Below are positions 1 to 8,008 of a stretch of 64,000 nt of DNA, one piece after another (position 1 is the first letter of the stretch; every line of letters starts with the position of its first letter). Position numbers and translations under genes: made by a program. The DNA lies in the NCBI GenBank assembly GCA_900466945.1, contig UBNV01000006.1, forward strand, positions 434,001-498,000. The letters are read 5' to 3'. The DNA comes from Hyphomicrobiales bacterium. GTDB lineage: Bacteria; Pseudomonadota; Alphaproteobacteria; Rhizobiales; Rhizobiaceae. The notes under the pieces are model-generated. The model did no database searches. It was not told the DNA's origin and saw only the letters and a list, made by a program, of their open reading frames with translations.

Positions 1-1
1 C

Positions 2-1777
2 GACGACAAGCGCGCCCGCATTTCCGAAGAGACGATGGAAATCTATGCGCCGCTTGCCGGCCGTATGGGCATGCAGGACATGCGCGACGAGCTGGAGGAC
101 CTCTCCTTCCGCTACATGAACCCGGAGGCCTACGAGACCGTCACCCAGCGTCTCGCGGAGCTTTCGACCCGCAACGAGGGCCTGATCACGAAGATCGAGG
201 ACGAGTTGCGCGATCTTCTGGTGGCGAACGGCCTCCTGACCCCCTCCGTCAAGGGCCGGCAGAAGAAGCCATATTCGGTCTTTCGCAAGATGCAGTCGAA
301 GTCGCTCTCCTTCGAGCAGCTTTCCGACGTCTACGGCTTCCGCATTCTCGTCGACGACATTCCCGGCTGCTACCGCGCGCTCGGCATCGTGCATTCGCGC
401 TGGCGCGTCGTACCCGGCCGCTTCAAGGACTATATTTCGACGCCGAAGCAGAACGACTACCGTTCGATCCACACCACGATCGTCGGCCCGTCGCGCCAGC
501 GCATCGAGCTGCAGATCCGCACGCGCCGCATGCACGAGATCGCCGAATTCGGCATTGCCGCGCACACGCTCTACAAGGATGGCGAGAACGGCGAGGCGAA
601 CGAGCCGCTCCAGCGCGAGAGCAATGCCTATTCCTGGCTGCGCCACACGATCGAGGCGCTCGCCGAAGGCGACAATCCGGAAGAATTCCTGGAGCACACC
701 AAGCTCGAACTCTTCCAGGACCAGGTCTTCTGCTTCACGCCGAAGGGCAAGCTGATCGCGCTGCCGCGCGGTGCGACCCCGATCGACTTCGCCTATGCCG
801 TCCACACCAATGTCGGCGATACCTGTGTCGGCGCCAAGATCAACGGCTCGATCATGCCGCTCGTCACCCGCCTGTCGAATGGCGACGAAGTCGAGATCAT
901 CCGCTCCGGCGTGCAGGTGCCGCCCGCCGCCTGGGAAGAGATCGTCGTCACCGGCAAGGCCCGCGCCGCGATTCGCCGCGCCACCCGCATGGCCATCCGC
1001 AAACAATATGCTGGCCTTGGCCAGCGCATCCTGGAGCGCACCTTCGAGCGCGCCGGCAAGATCTTCTCCAAGGACACGCTGCGTCCGGCGCTGCATCGTT
1101 TGGGCCAGCGCGACGTGGAAGACGCGATCGCCTCCGTCGGCCGTGGCGAGACCTCCTCGCTCGACGTTCTCAGGGCCGTCTTCCCCGATTACCAGGACGA
1201 GCGCGTCACGGTGAAGCCGTCCTCGGATGACGGCTGGTTCGCCATGAACAGCGCCAATGGCATGGTCTTCAAGATCCCCGGTCCGGCCCATCCGAAGGGC
1301 GATGTGCCCACGGCGGGCGATGGTCCGGAACCGCTGCCGATTCGCGGCCTTTCGGGCAATGCCGAAGTTCATTTTGCCCCGGCCGGCGCCGTTCCCGGCG
1401 ATCGCATCGTCGGCATCATGGAAGACGGCAAGGGTATCACCATCTATCCGATCCAGGCGTCCGCCCTCCAGCGCTTCGAAAACGAGCCGGAGCGCTGGAT
1501 CGATGTGCGCTGGGATCTCGACGAAGCGAACAAGTCCCGCTTCGTCGCCCGCATCCTGATCAACGCGTTGAACGAGCCTGGCACGCTGGCAACCGTTGCA
1601 CAGTGCGTCGCGCGCCTCGACATCAACATCCGCGTGCTCAACATGATCCGTATCGCCACCGACTTCACGGAAATGGGGATCGATCTGGAAGTTTGGGACC
1701 TGCGTCAGCTGAGCCAGCTTCTGAGCGAGTTGAAGGAACTGGACTGCATCTCGACAGTGAAGAGGGTCTATGACTGA
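2..1777 (+). CDS. rsh: Bifunctional (p)ppGpp synthetase/hydrolase (RelA/SpoT, Rsh), 5' end missing
   Basis: Makes and degrades the alarmone (p)ppGpp in the stringent response. The reading frame is open from base 2, so the gene starts before the window; 591 codons are visible, against about 740 residues in rhizobial Rsh proteins. The visible N-terminus (IYAPLAGRMGMQ) is the end of the HD hydrolase domain. It is followed by the synthetase domain with YGFRILVDD and PKQNDYRSIHT (about residues 105-160), a TGS domain with CFTPKGKLIALPRGATPIDF (about 245-300), and a C-terminal ACT domain ending at a TGA. Both catalytic regions appear intact as far as visible. The missing part should carry the HD metal ligands. 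Rhizobia usually have one long bifunctional Rsh, so rsh is preferred over relA or spoT. Confidence 0.95.
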   Translation, partial: DDKRARISEETMEIYAPLAGRMGMQDMRDELEDLSFRYMNPEAYETVTQRLAELSTRNEGLITKIEDELRDLLVANGLLTPSVKGRQKKPYSVFRKMQSKSLSFEQLSDVYGFRILVDDIPGCYRALGIVHSRWRVVPGRFKDYISTPKQNDYRSIHTTIVGPSRQRIELQIRTRRMHEIAEFGIAAHTLYKDGENGEANEPLQRESNAYSWLRHTIEALAEGDNPEEFLEHTKLELFQDQVFCFTPKGKLIALPRGATPIDFAYAVHTNVGDTCVGAKINGSIMPLVTRLSNGDEVEIIRSGVQVPPAAWEEIVVTGKARAAIRRATRMAIRKQYAGLGQRILERTFERAGKIFSKDTLRPALHRLGQRDVEDAIASVGRGETSSLDVLRAVFPDYQDERVTVKPSSDDGWFAMNSANGMVFKIPGPAHPKGDVPTAGDGPEPLPIRGLSGNAEVHFAPAGAVPGDRIVGIMEDGKGITIYPIQASALQRFENEPERWIDVRWDLDEANKSRFVARILINALNEPGTLATVAQCVARLDINIRVLNMIRIATDFTEMGIDLEVWDLRQLSQLLSELKELDCISTVKRVYD

Positions 1778-1993
1778 CCGGCATTTTGGCGAGGGCGGGA
1801 ATAATCCGCCCCGCCGCTCGAAAGCCGGGCGTTCTGCCTCTCTTTTGATCACAATCCTGCCTAAATCGTAAACCTCGACCCGCTTGTTATGCGTTCGGCG
1901 CATGGCTGTCTTCGGTTCTTGTCTCTGGTGGATTGTGCGTCGCACCATTATCTTCGGGTCAACACATGAAGAGACTTAACCGAGGATAAAACG

Positions 1994-2143
1994 ATGTTTA
2001 CTCCGATCCGTAAATTCGCCCGCGCCCTCCGCGTCCCGACCGTTGCAGAGCGCGAAATGAACTACCTGAACGGCGCTCGCGATCTCGTTGACCTGGAATA
2101 CCGCCAGCGCGAAATCGACCGTGGCATGTTCCGTCGCGGCTGA
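1994..2143 (+). CDS. Small conserved protein, DUF3563-like, 49 aa
   Basis: A 49-codon ORF with ATG at 1994 and a good ribosome binding site (GAGGA, 7 bases upstream). The product is strongly charged and probably helical: MFTPIRKFARALR, then a stretch with REMNYLNGARDLVDLEYRQREI. The pattern of an N-terminal basic segment followed by YL..A.DL.DLE.RQR.. resembles the DUF3563 family of small alphaproteobacterial proteins; the match is from memory of the pattern. It has its own leader of about 215 bases after rsh and a terminator directly behind it (2176-2208), so it is probably monocistronic. Function unknown. Confidence 0.75.
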   Translation: MFTPIRKFARALRVPTVAEREMNYLNGARDLVDLEYRQREIDRGMFRRG

Positions 2144-2175
2144 TACGCCGAAAGACCAGATCTGGTCCTTGCTGT

Positions 2176-2208
2176 GACGCCGGTTCAATGCCGGCGTCTT
2201 TGCTTTTT
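2176..2208 (+). terminator. Rho-independent terminator behind the 49-aa gene
   Basis: GACGCCGG (2176-2183) pairs with CCGGCGTC (2191-2198) around a 7-base loop and is followed by a T-rich tract (TTTGCTTTTT). A separate perfect 14-bp palindrome, GACCAGATCTGGTC, lies just upstream at 2154-2167. Confidence 0.8.
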
Positions 2209-2268
2209 GACTGACCGGCGGGCCTCTTTTCCTTGCCGAAACCATCCCGGATCAACTACATATCCCGC

Positions 2269-2850
2269 ATGCTGTTTCGACGTCGCCAACCGGTTTCTTT
2301 TCTGACGAAGTTGCGTGAGCTTTTCTGGCCGCGTCGTGGCTTCCTCCGATCGTTTCATTATCTGAGCAAACGCATCCTGCGTCTGTCGGCAACGCCGCAT
2401 GCCATTGCCGCGGGTGTCGTCGCCGGTGTTGTGTCCTCCTGGACGCCGTTCATCGGCCTTCATTTTCTCCTCGCCTTCGCAATCGCCTATCTCGTTGCGG
2501 GCAATATGGTGGCCGCCGCCTTGGGCACGGCTTTCGGCAATCCTTTGACATTCCCGTTCATCTGGGCCGCGACTTGGGAGGTTGGGCATCGGCTGATCGG
2601 CAATGGCCCGCCCGCCGGGGACAGCGTCGATCTGGAGCACAAGTTCTCCATCGGGGCGATCGAGAGCATGTGGCAGCCTATCCTGAAACCCATGCTCATC
2701 GGTGCGATCCCGCTTGCAGCCGTCAGTGGCGTGATTATGTATTGCGTGATTTATTTCACAGTGGCGAAGTTCCAGGCGCGGCGCCGGGAGCGGCTCGCCG
2801 AAAGGGCGCGTGCCCGGCTCTCCGAAGCTCTTCAGGGATCGAGCGTCTGA
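2269..2850 (+). CDS. DUF2062 family membrane protein
   Basis: A 193-residue inner-membrane protein of the DUF2062 family. The start at ATG 2269 ([12 protein letters not shown]) is preferred over the in-frame TTG at 2233, because family members begin with a short arginine-rich segment before WPRRG. The family signature [20 protein letters not shown] (about residues 45-64) and the following [19 protein letters not shown] span the first hydrophobic region; further hydrophobic segments occur near residues 85-105 and 150-175. Family function is unknown. The stop codon is one base before the acpS start, so the two are probably co-transcribed. Confidence 0.85.
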   Translation: MLFRRRQPVSFLTKLRELFWPRRGFLRSFHYLSKRILRLSATPHAIAAGVVAGVVSSWTPFIGLHFLLAFAIAYLVAGNMVAAALGTAFGNPLTFPFIWAATWEVGHRLIGNGPPAGDSVDLEHKFSIGAIESMWQPILKPMLIGAIPLAAVSGVIMYCVIYFTVAKFQARRRERLAERARARLSEALQGSSV

Positions 2851-2851
2851 C

Positions 2852-3256
2852 ATGATCATAGGCATCGGCAGCGATCTCATCGATATCCGCCGGATCGAGA
2901 AATCGATCGAGAAATTCGGCGAGAAGTTCACCGCGCGTTGTTTCACGGAAGAGGAGCAGGCGCGCTCGAACGGCCGCAAGGACTGCGCCGCCTCCTATGC
3001 CAAGCGTTTCGCCGCCAAGGAAGCCATGGCCAAGGCGCTCGGCACCGGTATTGCCGAGGGGGTCTTCTGGAAGGAAATGGGTGTGGTCAACCTGCCGAAT
3101 GGCAAACCCGGCCTCGAGCTGACCGGTGGGGCGGCAAAATGCCTCGAGCGCCTCCTGCCATCAGGGCATATCGCCCAGATCCATCTCACCATCACCGACG
3201 AATTTCCCTATGCCCAGGCATTCGTCATCGTCGAGGCCCTGCCGGAAAGCCGTTGA
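2852..3256 (+). CDS. acpS: Holo-[acyl-carrier-protein] synthase
   Basis: Transfers 4'-phosphopantetheine from CoA to a serine of acyl carrier protein, activating it for lipid synthesis. The product has 134 residues, the normal AcpS length. It opens with [16 protein letters not shown], which carries the metal-binding Asp, and has [17 protein letters not shown] (about residues 50-66) with the conserved Glu. The ATG at 2852 lies one base after the DUF2062 stop; an in-frame start at 2810 would overlap that gene and add residues the family lacks. The last base of the TGA stop is also the first base of the long palindromic element at 3256. The likely substrate, AcpP, is encoded at 62975-63211. Confidence 0.95.
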   Translation: MIIGIGSDLIDIRRIEKSIEKFGEKFTARCFTEEEQARSNGRKDCAASYAKRFAAKEAMAKALGTGIAEGVFWKEMGVVNLPNGKPGLELTGGAAKCLERLLPSGHIAQIHLTITDEFPYAQAFVIVEALPESR

Positions 3257-3519
3257 TACCAAGTGTCGAAGATAGGAACCGATAGGATGGCTTCTTGCGG
3301 GTCTCTGGCTAGGCGCGGCGCGCTGGGCGATGCTGACGCATCGGCCAAGCGGCGCAACAACGCCAGGGCCCTGCAAGAAGCCACCTTTGGTCGGCTTCCC
3401 GCCCATTCTGGCGTCGTCGAGCTCCTTGACCGATGCGACAGCATCGCTCTTCGGATCTCTCCTAGCCAGAAAGGGCGGTCGAGCCGATCCTATGGGTTCC
3501 TATCTTCGACACTTGGTAT
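3256..3519. repeat. 264-bp nested palindromic element, RIME/MITE-like
   Basis: Terminal inverted repeats of 33 bp (3256-3288 and 3487-3519; 32 of 33 match; ends read ATACCAAGTGTCGAAGATAG) enclose two further hairpins. In the left arm 3289-3309 pairs with 3362-3382 (20 of 21 positions counting G-U pairs). In the right arm 3393-3412 pairs with 3465-3485. Each arm carries a small inner hairpin built on GATGC-N4-GCATC (3329-3342 and its counterpart near 3433-3446). The two arms are diverged inverted copies sharing TCTGGCTAGG and ACGCCAG modules. No credible coding frame lies inside. It resembles rhizobial intergenic mosaic elements in style; membership in a named family is not established here. 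The 99 bases from 3520 to 3618 hold only the lepB leader. Confidence 0.9.
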
Positions 3520-3618
3520 GATTAAACTGGTCGCGCTGGTCGACGGGGCTACGCGGTTGCCGCGCTCGCCCGAACCGACTAGAGAGAGCAGGATTTTCGC
3601 AAGAAGGAAGAGATCCGC

Positions 3619-4356
3619 GTGAGCGAAGAAAAGAAGCAAAGTGCCCTCTGGGAAAACGTCAAGGTCATCATCCAGGCGCTGCTCCTGGCCATGGTGATCC
3701 GGACTGTGTTCTTTCAGCCCTTCACGATTCCATCAGGCTCGATGATGCCGACGCTGCTGGTCGGCGATTACATCTTCGTCAACAAGTTCTCCTATGGCTA
3801 TTCGAAATATTCGCTGCCTTTCTCGCCGAACCTCTTCGAGGGGCGCATCTTCGCAAGCGAGCCGGAGCGTGGCGACATTGCCGTCTTCCGTTTCCCGCCG
3901 AACCCCAGCATCGACTATATCAAGCGCATCGTCGGCCTGCCGGGTGACCGCATCCAGGTGATCGGCGGCGTGCTGCAGGTGAATGGCCAGCCGGTGCCGA
4001 AGATCCAGGACGGTGTCTTCACCTCGGATTATCGCATGGATCCGGGCACCGACGTTCCGGTCTTCCGCGAGACGCTCGACAATGGCGTGAGCTATGACAC
4101 GCTCGACCAGGCCCAGGGCACGCGCGGTGATGACACCCGCGAATTCATCGTGCCGGAAGGCCATTACTTCGCGATGGGCGACAACCGCGACAATTCGCTC
4201 GACAGCCGCTTCGACGTCGGCTTCGTGCCCGCCGAAAATCTGATCGGCAAGGCCTCGCTGATCTTCTTCTCGCTCGGCAACGACACCTCGTTCCGCGAAG
4301 TCTGGAAATGGCCGGCCAACATGCGTTGGGATCGCCTGTTCAAGGTGGTCGAATGA
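3619..4356 (+). CDS. lepB: Signal peptidase I
   Basis: Cleaves signal peptides from secreted proteins at the outer face of the inner membrane. The 245-residue product has one N-terminal membrane segment (about residues 14-32), then the Ser box PSGSMMPTLLVGD with catalytic Ser41, the Lys box IDYIKRIVGLPGD with catalytic Lys102, and the conserved MGDNRDNSLDSR near residues 180-200. The start is GTG 3619, behind a purine-rich site (AAGGAAGAG). The stop overlaps the rnc start (ATGA), indicating translational coupling. The gene directly follows the 264-bp palindrome, which therefore forms most of its leader if transcription comes from acpS. Confidence 0.95.
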   Translation: MSEEKKQSALWENVKVIIQALLLAMVIRTVFFQPFTIPSGSMMPTLLVGDYIFVNKFSYGYSKYSLPFSPNLFEGRIFASEPERGDIAVFRFPPNPSIDYIKRIVGLPGDRIQVIGGVLQVNGQPVPKIQDGVFTSDYRMDPGTDVPVFRETLDNGVSYDTLDQAQGTRGDDTREFIVPEGHYFAMGDNRDNSLDSRFDVGFVPAENLIGKASLIFFSLGNDTSFREVWKWPANMRWDRLFKVVE

Positions 4357-5078
4357 CAGAGAAGGGCGTGGTTGGCGAAAAGGACTGGCAGCAGCTCGAA
4401 GCTGTGATCGGCCATAAATTCGCCGACCGCGACCGCTTGAAGCGGGCGCTGACGCATGCCAGCGCCCAGGTCTCCCGGGGCAAGAAGGGCGATTACGAAC
4501 GGCTCGAGTTCTTAGGGGACCGGGTTCTTGGTCTCTGCGTCGCCGAAATGCTGTTTACGACCTTCCGTGATGCGACCGAGGGCGAACTTTCGGTTCGCTT
4601 CAACCAGCTGGTCAGCGCCGAGGCCTGTGCCTCAGTTGCTGACGAAATGGAGCTGCACCGCTTCATCCGCACCGGTTCGGACGTGAAGAAGATCACCGCG
4701 AAGAACATGTTGAACGTGCGCGCCGATGTGGTCGAGAGCCTGATCGCGGCGATCTATCTGGAAGCTGGATTGGAGGCCGCACGAGGCTTCATCCTGAAAT
4801 ACTGGAAGGGCCGCGCGGCCCATGCCGATGGCGCTCGCCGCGACGCCAAGACCGAATTGCAGGAATGGACGCATGCCCGGTTCGGCACGCCGCCCATTTA
4901 CAAGGTTGCCGATCGCTCCGGACCGGATCATGATCCCCGCTTCACGGTGATCGTCGAGATCCCCGGCCTGAAGCCGGAAATCGGCATCGATCGTTCCAAG
5001 CGTGCCGCTGAGCAGGTGGCCGCAACCAAAATTCTCGAACGCGAAGGCGTCTGGGCAAAGCCCTCCGACGCCAACTGA
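4353..5078 (+). CDS. rnc: Ribonuclease III
   Basis: Endonuclease for double-stranded RNA, acting in rRNA maturation and mRNA turnover. The product has 241 residues. The catalytic signature is at about residues 48-60 (YERLEFLGDRVLGL), with Arg where many homologues have Ala. A C-terminal double-stranded RNA-binding domain (about 165-235) includes TELQEWTHARFG and RAAEQVAATKILE. ATG 4353 overlaps the lepB stop by four bases. In E. coli the rnc operon is repressed by RNase III cleavage of its own leader; here a very long RNA hairpin would lie about 830 bases upstream in the acpS-lepB interval. Confidence 0.96.
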   Translation: MTEKGVVGEKDWQQLEAVIGHKFADRDRLKRALTHASAQVSRGKKGDYERLEFLGDRVLGLCVAEMLFTTFRDATEGELSVRFNQLVSAEACASVADEMELHRFIRTGSDVKKITAKNMLNVRADVVESLIAAIYLEAGLEAARGFILKYWKGRAAHADGARRDAKTELQEWTHARFGTPPIYKVADRSGPDHDPRFTVIVEIPGLKPEIGIDRSKRAAEQVAATKILEREGVWAKPSDAN

Positions 5079-5087
5079 TTGGACACC

Positions 5088-6029
5088 ATGACCGAAACTG
5101 AAAGCCATGACGGCGGCGAAGCCACCGTCGCCACCCCGACCCGATCCGGCTTCGTTGCCCTGATCGGCCCGACCAATGCCGGCAAGTCGACGCTGGTCAA
5201 CCGCTTCGTCGGCGCCAAGGTGTCGATCGTCAGCCACAAGGTGCAGACGACCCGCGCTGTCATGCGCGGCATCGCGATCCACAAGAACGCACAGATCGTC
5301 TTCATGGACACGCCCGGCATCTTCAAGCCGCGCCGCAAGCTTGACCGCGCCATGGTGACGTCGGCCTGGGGCGGCGCCAAGGATGCCGACATCATTCTGC
5401 TCCTGATCGACAGCGAACGCGGCCTACGCGGTGACGCCGACGCGATCCTCGAAGCCCTGAAGGATGTGCCGCAGCCGAAGATCCTCGTCCTGAACAAGAT
5501 CGACCGGGTCCGCCACGAGGACCTCTTCACGCTGGCTGAGAAGGCCAACGAAGCGGTCAAGTTCGATCGCACCTTCATGATCTCGGCAACGACAGGCTCA
5601 GGCTGCGACGACATCATGGATTATCTCGCCGAAACCTTCCCGGAAGGTCCCTGGTATTATCCGGAGGATCAGATCTCCGACCTGCCGATGCGCCAGCTCG
5701 CAGCCGAAATCACTCGCGAAAAGCTGTTCCTGCGCCTGCATCAGGAACTGCCCTATTCCTCGCATGTCGAGACGGAGAGCTGGGAAGAGCGCAAGGACGG
5801 CTCGGTGCGCATCGAACAGGTCATCTATGTCGAGCGCGACAGCCAGAAGAAGATCGTGCTCGGCAAGAACGGCGATGCGATCAAGGCAATCTCGACGGCC
5901 TCCCGCAAGGAGATGTCCGAAATCCTCGAGCAGCCGGTGCATCTCTTCCTGTTCGTGAAGGTGCGCGAGAACTGGGGCAATGACCCTGAGCGTTTCCGCG
6001 AAATGGGCCTCGAATTCCCACGCGACTGA
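5088..6029 (+). CDS. era: GTPase Era
   Basis: Ras-like GTPase that binds the 3' end of 16S rRNA and helps assemble the 30S subunit. The 313-residue product shows G1 GPTNAGKST (residues 27-35), G3 DTPG, G4 NKID and a C-terminal KH domain (about 225-310) with KKIVLGKNGDAIKAI. ATG 5088 is preferred; an in-frame TTG at 5079 touches the rnc stop and adds only three residues. The gene lies nine bases after rnc, the usual rnc-era pair. The recO gene that often follows is displaced here by an AbrB/TetR pair. Confidence 0.96.
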   Translation: MTETESHDGGEATVATPTRSGFVALIGPTNAGKSTLVNRFVGAKVSIVSHKVQTTRAVMRGIAIHKNAQIVFMDTPGIFKPRRKLDRAMVTSAWGGAKDADIILLLIDSERGLRGDADAILEALKDVPQPKILVLNKIDRVRHEDLFTLAEKANEAVKFDRTFMISATTGSGCDDIMDYLAETFPEGPWYYPEDQISDLPMRQLAAEITREKLFLRLHQELPYSSHVETESWEERKDGSVRIEQVIYVERDSQKKIVLGKNGDAIKAISTASRKEMSEILEQPVHLFLFVKVRENWGNDPERFREMGLEFPRD

Positions 6030-6039
6030 ACACAATTGC

Positions 6040-6062
6040 GCGAAGGGCGCTCAGCCCTTCGC
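6040..6062. terminator. Hairpin between convergent era and the AbrB-type gene
   Basis: GCGAAGGGC (6040-6048) and GCCCTTCGC (6054-6062) form a perfect 9-bp stem with a 5-base loop. It includes the stop codon of the minus-strand gene. There is no T tract on either side, so a terminator role is plausible from position only. Confidence 0.45.
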
Positions 6063-7214
6063 CACCCGTCTGGCGACGAAGTCCGAAATCGTCGGTCCGA
6101 TCAGGATGATCAGGATCAGCCGCATGGTTTGCAGCGCCATGATGAAGGACATGTCGACGGGCGTGGTCGCCGCAATGATCGCGATCGAATCGAGGCCGCC
6201 GGGGCTCGTTGCGAGATAGGCGGTCAGCGGGTCGATGCCATGCAACGACCAAAGCAGGAAGGCGAGACCGCCGCTGAACGCCATCAGCACCAGGATCGAG
6301 CCGACGATCTGGGGCAGGGCGCTTGCCGCGTGCCGCAGGATGCGTCGGGTGAACGAAAGCCCGATCCGCCAGCCAATCACCCCATAACCGAGCGCCAGCA
6401 GCCATTCGGGCAGCAGCAGCGTGATGTAGCCCATCACATGCAGGATCGTCGTGGCAATGAGCGGCAGGAGCATGGTCCCGGCCGGTATGCGAAGCCACGC
6501 GCCCACGGACGCAGCGGCGAGTGCTGCAGTCAGAGTCAGGCCGAGATCGAGCCAGTTCGTTTCCGGAAACCAGACGATTGCTTGCGCAGCCCCTCCCTCG
6601 ATGTTGAACACGAAGGCCGCCATCAGCGAGGCGCCGGTCGCGACGAAGGCGACCCGCAGATACTGCATGAAGGCGACGAGCCTGGGATCGCCGCCATGCG
6701 CCTCGGCCATCAATACCATGGCGGAGGCCGCGCCCGCCGACGTTCCCCAGATGGCGGTGGTGCCGGGCAGGATCTCGGCTCTCGCCATGAAATAGCCGAG
6801 CAGGCTGCTCGCCGCGATGACTGCCAGCACCACCGACAGGAAGATCGGCCAGTCCTCGGCGACTGTCAAAAGCGTGCCGAGATCGATCGAGCGCGCAATG
6901 ATGCAGCCGATCAGCGAATGGGCGAAGATGTAGGGGTAGCGATGGACGGAGAGCCGGGCGCCGTTCGTGGCCACGAGGATCGCTGCGACCATGGGGCCGA
7001 GCAGCAGGGCGCCTGGGATATGCGCCAGAAAGAGGCCGCCTGATATGGCAAATGACAGCACGAGAAGAATGGCCCAGCGGAGAATTGCCGGAAGCGGTGT
7101 CAGCAAGCCGGGCTGCGGCGGCGGGCTTTCCGCCGAGGCCGGCAAGGCGACAGCATCGGCAACGCCCTCCGGCTCGGCTTGCGTCAGCGTCTCGGGATCC
7201 TGGTCCGAAGCCAT
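6051..7214 (-). CDS. AbrB-family membrane permease
   Basis: A polytopic inner-membrane protein of 387 residues from the AbrB family (unrelated to the Bacillus AbrB repressor), often annotated as a putative ammonia monooxygenase or permease. After a 45-residue Pro/Glu-rich N-terminus there are about ten hydrophobic segments. The duplicated glycine-rich boxes typical of the family are visible: IPGALLLGPMVAAILVA (about residues 67-83), ILPGTTAIWGTSAGAASAMV (about 148-167) and, in the second half, SPGGLDSIAIIAATTPVD near residue 340. The ATG at 7214 has a GGAG site six bases upstream. The substrate cannot be read from the sequence. It is divergent from the TetR gene, which probably controls it. 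Confidence 0.8.
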   Translation of the reverse strand: MASDQDPETLTQAEPEGVADAVALPASAESPPPQPGLLTPLPAILRWAILLVLSFAISGGLFLAHIPGALLLGPMVAAILVATNGARLSVHRYPYIFAHSLIGCIIARSIDLGTLLTVAEDWPIFLSVVLAVIAASSLLGYFMARAEILPGTTAIWGTSAGAASAMVLMAEAHGGDPRLVAFMQYLRVAFVATGASLMAAFVFNIEGGAAQAIVWFPETNWLDLGLTLTAALAAASVGAWLRIPAGTMLLPLIATTILHVMGYITLLLPEWLLALGYGVIGWRIGLSFTRRILRHAASALPQIVGSILVLMAFSGGLAFLLWSLHGIDPLTAYLATSPGGLDSIAIIAATTPVDMSFIMALQTMRLILIILIGPTISDFVARRVAKG

Positions 7215-7287
7215 GAGCGTCTCCGTCCTTCGTCTGACATCCGTTTCCGGGAAAGTTCTGGACGAAAGCGTGATTTCATCAAATAAA

Positions 7288-7301
7288 TGAGGCGCACCTC
7301 A
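7288..7301. promoter_or_regulatory. Candidate TetR operator
   Basis: TGAGG-CGCA-CCTCA is a perfect 5-bp-arm palindrome in the short divergent space between the AbrB-type and tetR genes, just upstream of the preferred tetR ATG. Its position fits autoregulation; binding is inferred. Confidence 0.35.
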
Positions 7302-7313
7302 CAATCGAGTTTT

Positions 7314-7955
7314 ATGAGAATGACCTCGCAAAAGTCAAGTTCGGCAGCACCCCAGCCGGCCCCAGCGCCGACCGCCAAGGAGCCGAAGCGCAAGCGCGGC
7401 ATCGCCCGGGTGGCCAAGCTTCTCGACGCTGGTGCTGCCGTCTTCGCCGAGCAGGGCTACAAGGCCGCGACCATGACCGAGATCGCCGCGCGTGCCGGCG
7501 CGCCGATCGGCTCGCTCTACCAGTTCTTCCCCAACAAGGACGTTCTCGCCGATGCATTGATCGCCCGTTACGCGGAGCATGTCGAGGCGGCCCTCGATCG
7601 GATCAAGGCCGTGGCCCCCGAATTGGATGGAATGCAGCTCGGTGAGCAACTGCTCGATGTTCTCGTCGCCCATGCGACGGAGCGCAGTCTGGCGCTCAGC
7701 CTCCTCGATGCGCGGTGGGAACAGCCCGGCGTTCGTCCGGGAATCCTGCGGGAGAACCTGCGGCGGCGGATCGCTGAAATCCTCTGCATCTGGCAGCCGG
7801 ATCTGGCTGAGGACCAAGCGCAACCGATGGCCGTGGTGCTCTTTCAGGCGATGAAGTCCCTGGTCCAATTGCATGAGGAAAAACGTTATCCCGGCAAGGC
7901 CGAGGCGATTGCGCAGTGGCGCGGCTGGGTCCAGCGTTATCTTGCCGAAATCTGA
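7314..7955 (+). CDS. TetR-family transcriptional regulator
   Basis: A one-component repressor. Residues about 25-75 form the TetR helix-turn-helix (KLLDAGAAVFAEQGYKAATM, then TEIAARAGAPIGSLYQFFPN and KDVLADAL), preceded by a basic Pro/Ala-rich tail. The C-terminal ligand domain resembles the TetR_C group with a conserved W at FQAMKSL...QWRGWVQRYLAEI. ATG 7314 is chosen because a palindromic operator candidate overlaps the earlier in-frame ATG at 7287; ATG 7320 is also possible. It is divergent from the AbrB-type permease. The ligand is unknown. Confidence 0.85.
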   Translation: MRMTSQKSSSAAPQPAPAPTAKEPKRKRGIARVAKLLDAGAAVFAEQGYKAATMTEIAARAGAPIGSLYQFFPNKDVLADALIARYAEHVEAALDRIKAVAPELDGMQLGEQLLDVLVAHATERSLALSLLDARWEQPGVRPGILRENLRRRIAEILCIWQPDLAEDQAQPMAVVLFQAMKSLVQLHEEKRYPGKAEAIAQWRGWVQRYLAEI

Positions 7956-8008
7956 TCCGCATGCCGAAATGCCTCGCGCCTCATGCCGCTCTGCGGTAAA
8001 ACGCGACC

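Noticed and set aside
3263..3622. 119-codon open frame within the nested palindrome
   Set aside because: It is read through inverted-repeat arms and overlaps the lepB start; no motif, no credible ribosome binding site.
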